Shown: piece by piece, positions 60,671 through 64,000 of the stretch
Numbering within the stretch: the stretch's first letter is position 1
Layout of the letters: every line of letters begins with the position of its first letter
Assembly (NCBI GenBank): GCA_035293805.1
Contig: DATGMD010000020.1
Location: 1 to 64,000, forward strand
From: JAJPHF01 sp035293805
GTDB lineage: Bacteria; Chloroflexota; UBA6077; JAJPHF01
DNA: 64,000 bases
Direction: 5' to 3'
Program-made: the position numbers and the translations under genes
The notes under the pieces: model-generated
What the model was told of the DNA's origin: nothing
The model's input: the letters and a program-made list of their open reading frames with translations, nothing else
The model's database searches: none

Positions 60671-60881
60671 GGAAGAGGCAAGGCAAGGGGCCAGTCTCGG
60701 GCACCGCTTCCGAGCGGGGGCGTTCGACCAGGCCAAGCTGCGCCGGGAGCTAGTCGCGCGCCAGGCGGAGAGCGCAGGCGACAGTCGGCGTGCCGAGCGG
60801 CTACGAACGGTGGTAGCATCCTGCCGTCAGCAGGGGCAGCGCCGGCCCACCTTCCTGGGGACCGCCGGTAAAGAGGTTCTG

Positions 60882-62186
60882 ATGGGCGAAGGGTTTCGCG
60901 TCGTACACTACGTCAACCAGTTCTTCGCGGGCCTCGGCGGCGAGGAGCGGGCCGGCGTGGGACCGGCCGTGCGCCCCGGGCCGGTGGGACCGGGCCGGCG
61001 GTTGCGACAGCTTCTGGCGCCGGAGGGCGCCATCGTCGCCACGGCCTACTGCGGCGACAATTACTTCGCCGACCAGCCCGAGCAGGCCATCGCCGCGCTG
61101 CTGGCGAAGATTCGCCCCTACCGGCCGGACCTCGCCATCCTGGGGCCAGCCTTCAACTCCGGCCGCTACGGCGTGGCCTGCGGCCAGCTCGGCGCCGCCC
61201 TGACGCGCGAGCTGGGCATTCCCGCGATCAGCGGCATGCACGCCGAGAACCCCGGCGTGGCCCTCGCCCGCGCCGACGTGCTGATCGTAGAGACGGCCGC
61301 CGACGCGCGGACGATGGACGCCGCGCTGACGCGCATGGCGGCGCTCGCGCGCGCCGCGCACCGTGGTGGGCTGCCTGGCCCTGCCGAGGGCGGCTACTTC
61401 CCGCGCGGCCTGCGCCTGAACGTGCGGGTGGACCGGACCGCGGCCGAGCGGGCGCTCGACCTGCTGCTCCACAAGCTGCGCGGCGAGCCGTTCCAGACGG
61501 AGCTAACGCCGCCCGGGCGCGAGCGCGTGGCGCCGGCCCCGCCGGTGCGCTCGCTCGCGGAGGCCACCGTGGCGCTCGTCACCGACGGCGGCCTGGTCGC
61601 GCGGGGCAACCCCGAGCGGCTCGCGCCCGCGCTCGCCGAGCGCTTCACCGTCGTGGACGTGGACGGGCTGGAGCGGCTGGACCCCGCCACGCAGGAAGTG
61701 ACCCACCGCGGCTACGACACGGCGCTGGTGAACGCGGACCCGAACCGGCTGGTGCCGCTCGACGCGGCGCGTGAGCTGGAGCGCGAGGGCCGCGTGGGCC
61801 GCCTGCTGCCCCGCATCTACACCACTGCCGGCTGTAGCGCGCCGGTCGCCAACGCGCGGCGTATCGGCCAGGAGATCGCCGACCAGCTGCGCGAGCAGGG
61901 CGTGGAGGCGGCGATCGTGACCTCGACCTGAGGCACCAGCACGCGCTGCGGCGCAGCGCTGGCCCAGGAGCTGGAGCGGGCGGGCATCCCCACCGTCCAG
62001 ATCGCCGCGCTGACACTGGTCGCCGAGTCGACCGGTGCCAACCGCATCGTGCCCGGCATCAGCGTGCTGCACCCGGTCGGCAACCCCGCGCTCGACTCCG
62101 CCGAGGAGCGCGCCTTGCGGCGCGCGCTCCTCGACCGCGCGCTGGACGCGCTCAGCCGGCCGGTGGCGGGCGTCACGGCGGAGTGA
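60882..62186 (+). CDS. selenocysteine-containing GrdB-like reductase component B gamma subunit
   Basis: 434 residues when the in-frame UGA at 61929-61931 is read as selenocysteine (Sec350). The N-terminus is VVHYVNQFFAGLGGEERA and the mid part is YCGDNYFADQPEQAIAALL. After the UGA the frame runs on in perfect family agreement: GTSTRCGAALAQELERAGIP, TGANRIVPGISVLHPVGNPA, ending TGA 62184-62186. The family motif around Sec is TSTU-GTxTRCGA. Component B of glycine, betaine or sarcosine reductase uses this selenol to attack the substrate and pass a carboxymethyl group to GrdA. Here the Cys of U-G-T-C is Ser. AGAGG precedes ATG 60882. A gene call that stops at 61931 would lose 84 residues. Confidence 0.92.
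61943..61959 (+). promoter_or_regulatory. bacterial SECIS-like hairpin
   Basis: GCGCTGC (61943-61949), 3-nt GGC loop, GCAGCGC (61953-61959). It begins 11 nt after the UGA, inside the coding frame, with G in the loop. Size and distance resemble the compact Escherichia-type element that SelB recognises to insert selenocysteine. Confidence 0.75.
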
Positions 62187-62269
62187 CGTCGCCCCGGGCT
62201 GGCGGGCGGGCCAGTACGCCGGCCCCCAGGGCGGCTGATTCGCCAAGCGCGCCGGCGGGCATCGCCCGG

Positions 62270-63901
62270 CTACGGCAGGCCGCTCTCTACCGCGCGCTCT
62301 GGCGGTCGGCGCAGGCCCGCCGTGAGCAGGCTCCCCAGCAGGGCGATCAAAACGAATGCCGTCAGCGCGGCCGCATCGTCCCAGCTAGCGATCGCCAGCG
62401 CGCCGAATGGCGGCAGGATATAGACGATGCAGATGGTGGAGATTGCCGTGCCCACCAGCGCCGGCCGCAGCCCCCCATACGCGGCGCTGGCCAGCACCGC
62501 GACGAGGAAGAGAATGGCCCAGCCGGGGCCTCCCAGCGGAGCGACGCAGATCGCTACAAAGAAGGCGATCATGGTCGCGGCTACCGCCGCCCCGTAGTGA
62601 CGCACCTTGGCGCGCCGCGGCCGGTAGCCGAGCAGATAGACGCTGAACATGGCCCCGAGGCAGAGCGCCCCGGTAAGCATGATCAGGCCGTTCATCCCCC
62701 ACCGACCGACGTATGGAGCCGCCAGCGCGCCGCCGAGCAGGTGTCCCACCGAGAGCAACACGGAATAGATTCCCATGACGGCGCCCCGATCACACTTCTG
62801 CGCCTCCGCGATCTCCGCGAGATAGGCCAGGGCGGCCGGGGTAAAGCCACTCCCAACCAGCACGCCGCCCAGCACCAGGCACGCCAGCAGGGCGTCCGAC
62901 AGCGGCCACTGTGGCGGCTCAGGCCGGTTCCACTGCCCGAGGAGCACGCTGGTCAGGCCGAGCGCGCTGACGCTCCAGAGCAGCGTCGCCTGGCGCCCGA
63001 TGCGGGGCATGACGAATCCCCAGCCGAGCGCGCCGAGGGTGAACACCGCGCCCACGAGCAAGACCGCGCCGCCGATGACGGCGGGACTGAGCCCGCCCAT
63101 CAGCCGCTGCTCCGGCTGCGGGGCTCCCGCGGCGAGGAAGGGCCCCGTCGCGAACCAGGCCCCCAGCACCGCATTGGCCGCCAGCCAGGCCGGGGCAAAT
63201 CGCAGGATCGGGCGCGTCAGCAGCCGGCGTGCGATGCCGGGCGCTCCGGCCGGTGGTCTCCCTCGCGTCTGGTGGTCCCGGACCGCGAGCAACAGCGCCA
63301 GCGACGCGGCGTAGATGAGAGCGACGAGCGTAAAGGCCGCGGTGCCCACCCGCTCGTACAGCGTGCCGCCCAGCACCGCCCCCATCGCGAGGCCCAGCAC
63401 GGTTGCCGCTTCGTAGCAGCCCATGACGCGCCCGCGCAGGCGGTCGGAGCCCGCCGTCACGGCCGACAGATAGCTCAGCGTCGCGGGCACCGCGCTCGCG
63501 GTGGACAAGCCTTCGAGCACTCGGACGGCGACCAGCACCGGGATGACGGCCGTCAGGCCGATGAGCTGGACCGCGATGCCGCCGAGAATCGGCCCGAGGA
63601 GCATGAACGACTTGCGGCCCCAGCGATCCGAGAGGCTGCCGAATAGCGGCGCCCCGACAAGCTCCGCGGCGTAGAACGTGACGGCGACCAGCGAGGCCAG
63701 CCCCACCGTGACCGTGGGGTCGCTGCGACTCTTGAGGCCCAGGGACACCGCGATGATGAGCCCGGCGCTATACGAGGCGCAGCGCAGGGCGAAGGTTCCG
63801 CTCAGCGCGAAGAGCAGCGAGCGAGCATCGGCCGTCGCGCTGGCAGCCTCCCCGGCAGCTCCAGCACTGGCGCGTCTGGCCCACCCGAACGAGCGCGCCA
63901 T
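62270..63901 (-). CDS. MFS transporter fused to a C-terminal DUF4118-like four-helix domain
   Basis: 543 residues. The first ~425 form a 12-helix major-facilitator transporter with GAPLFGSLSDRWGRKSFMLL as the loop 2-3 motif and RLRGRVMGCYEAATVLGLAM in the first half. After a basic break (YRPRRAKVRHYGAAV) four more helices follow: VAATMIAFFVAICVAPLG, ILFLVAVLASAAYGGLRPAL, ISTICIVYILPPFGALAI and FVLIALLGSLLTAGL. These match the DUF4118 module normally found in KdpD-type sensor kinases. It probably exports a drug-like or metabolic compound, with the added module perhaps sensing. ATG 63901 has GGGGGAGAG 7 nt upstream. It is convergent with the GrdB-like gene. Confidence 0.88.
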   Translation of the reverse strand: MARSFGWARRASAGAAGEAASATADARSLLFALSGTFALRCASYSAGLIIAVSLGLKSRSDPTVTVGLASLVAVTFYAAELVGAPLFGSLSDRWGRKSFMLLGPILGGIAVQLIGLTAVIPVLVAVRVLEGLSTASAVPATLSYLSAVTAGSDRLRGRVMGCYEAATVLGLAMGAVLGGTLYERVGTAAFTLVALIYAASLALLLAVRDHQTRGRPPAGAPGIARRLLTRPILRFAPAWLAANAVLGAWFATGPFLAAGAPQPEQRLMGGLSPAVIGGAVLLVGAVFTLGALGWGFVMPRIGRQATLLWSVSALGLTSVLLGQWNRPEPPQWPLSDALLACLVLGGVLVGSGFTPAALAYLAEIAEAQKCDRGAVMGIYSVLLSVGHLLGGALAAPYVGRWGMNGLIMLTGALCLGAMFSVYLLGYRPRRAKVRHYGAAVAATMIAFFVAICVAPLGGPGWAILFLVAVLASAAYGGLRPALVGTAISTICIVYILPPFGALAIASWDDAAALTAFVLIALLGSLLTAGLRRPPERAVESGLP

Positions 63902-63949
63902 CCAGGTCTCTCCCCCTGTAACCATGTGCAGGCAGCCGCCTAATCGTTC

Positions 63950-63990
63950 AGCAATGCCCCAGCCGTACCGACGCTGGCTGGGGCATTGCT
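63950..63990. terminator. 15-bp hairpin at the right edge
   Basis: AGCAATGCCCCAGCC (63950-63964), 11-nt loop, GGCTGGGGCATTGCT (63976-63990). It lies 49 bp upstream of the MFS gene start, so it more likely ends a gene entering from the right; transcription from the right would have to read past it to reach the MFS gene. Confidence 0.6.
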
Positions 63991-64000
63991 ATCGCGTGTT

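Noticed and set aside
61929..61931. UGA as a true stop that truncates the GrdB-like protein
   Set aside because: 84 in-frame codons after it match the family C-terminus, and Sec is the family's conserved residue there.
62183..63646. 487-codon plus frame antisense to the MFS gene
   Set aside because: Gln/Arg-rich shadow; the opposite strand has clear membrane helices.

Overview
The window is a very GC-rich bacterial segment with dense, long genes on both strands and several decayed gene fragments between them. I infer a member of the Chloroflexota (Thermomicrobia-like). The grounds are a six-fold DUF5671-type membrane protein, several orphan NMT1/THI5-type binding lipoproteins, an LVIVD-repeat protein, a glycogen debranching enzyme and a DUF4337 protein. 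No rRNA or taxonomic marker is present, so this is inference.

Region 1 (1-16756, minus strand) is a type I modular polyketide synthase operon read right to left. Its four collinear genes are KS-AT-(half, dead DH)-KR-ACP, then KS-AT-DH-ER-KR-ACP, then KS-AT-ACP, then a further KS-containing module cut by the window edge. No loading module or thioesterase is visible.

Region 2 (17-29 kb) has an orphan binding lipoprotein, a small anchored protein plus the DUF5671-type protein, a flavin monooxygenase behind a PadR regulator with a very clear self-overlapping promoter/operator, a zinc-ribbon protein, a glycogen debranching enzyme, a CDF transporter, a VOC protein and a membrane protein.

Region 3 (29-39 kb) is catabolic. 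It holds an LVIVD-repeat protein, a Tat-exported berberine-bridge-type oxidase, a frameshifted LamG-like pseudogene, an alpha/beta hydrolase, and a run of MetE-like methyltransferase, Rieske oxygenase, binding lipoprotein and class II aldolase.

Region 4 (39-50 kb) has a retropepsin-like pair, a divergent Fpg glycosylase, a PAP2 phosphatase, and a divergently transcribed membrane/metal cassette. The cassette is a PEGL-type P-type ATPase facing DUF5132, DUF1232, DUF5132, HMA2-like, ArsA-like, MgtC and DUF4337 genes. The control region between the two arms carries an exact 20-bp tandem repeat.

Region 5 (50-54 kb, minus) is a three-gene unit of EutA-like reactivase with a His-rich N-terminus, a haem-oxygenase-like diiron protein and a fumarylacetoacetate-hydrolase-family enzyme. 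It is followed by a kilobase of decayed DNA with a vapBC remnant.

Region 6 (55-64 kb) has an amidase, a binding lipoprotein, a GrdE-like protein, a YVTN propeller protein, a GrdB-like protein and an MFS-DUF4118 fusion. This is the most striking part. The GrdB gene has an in-frame UGA at 61929-61931 that is almost certainly selenocysteine, followed by a compact SECIS-like hairpin. The neighbouring GrdE homologue lacks the cysteine that normally becomes the pyruvoyl cofactor. Together they look like a divergent, non-classical glycine-reductase-type system.
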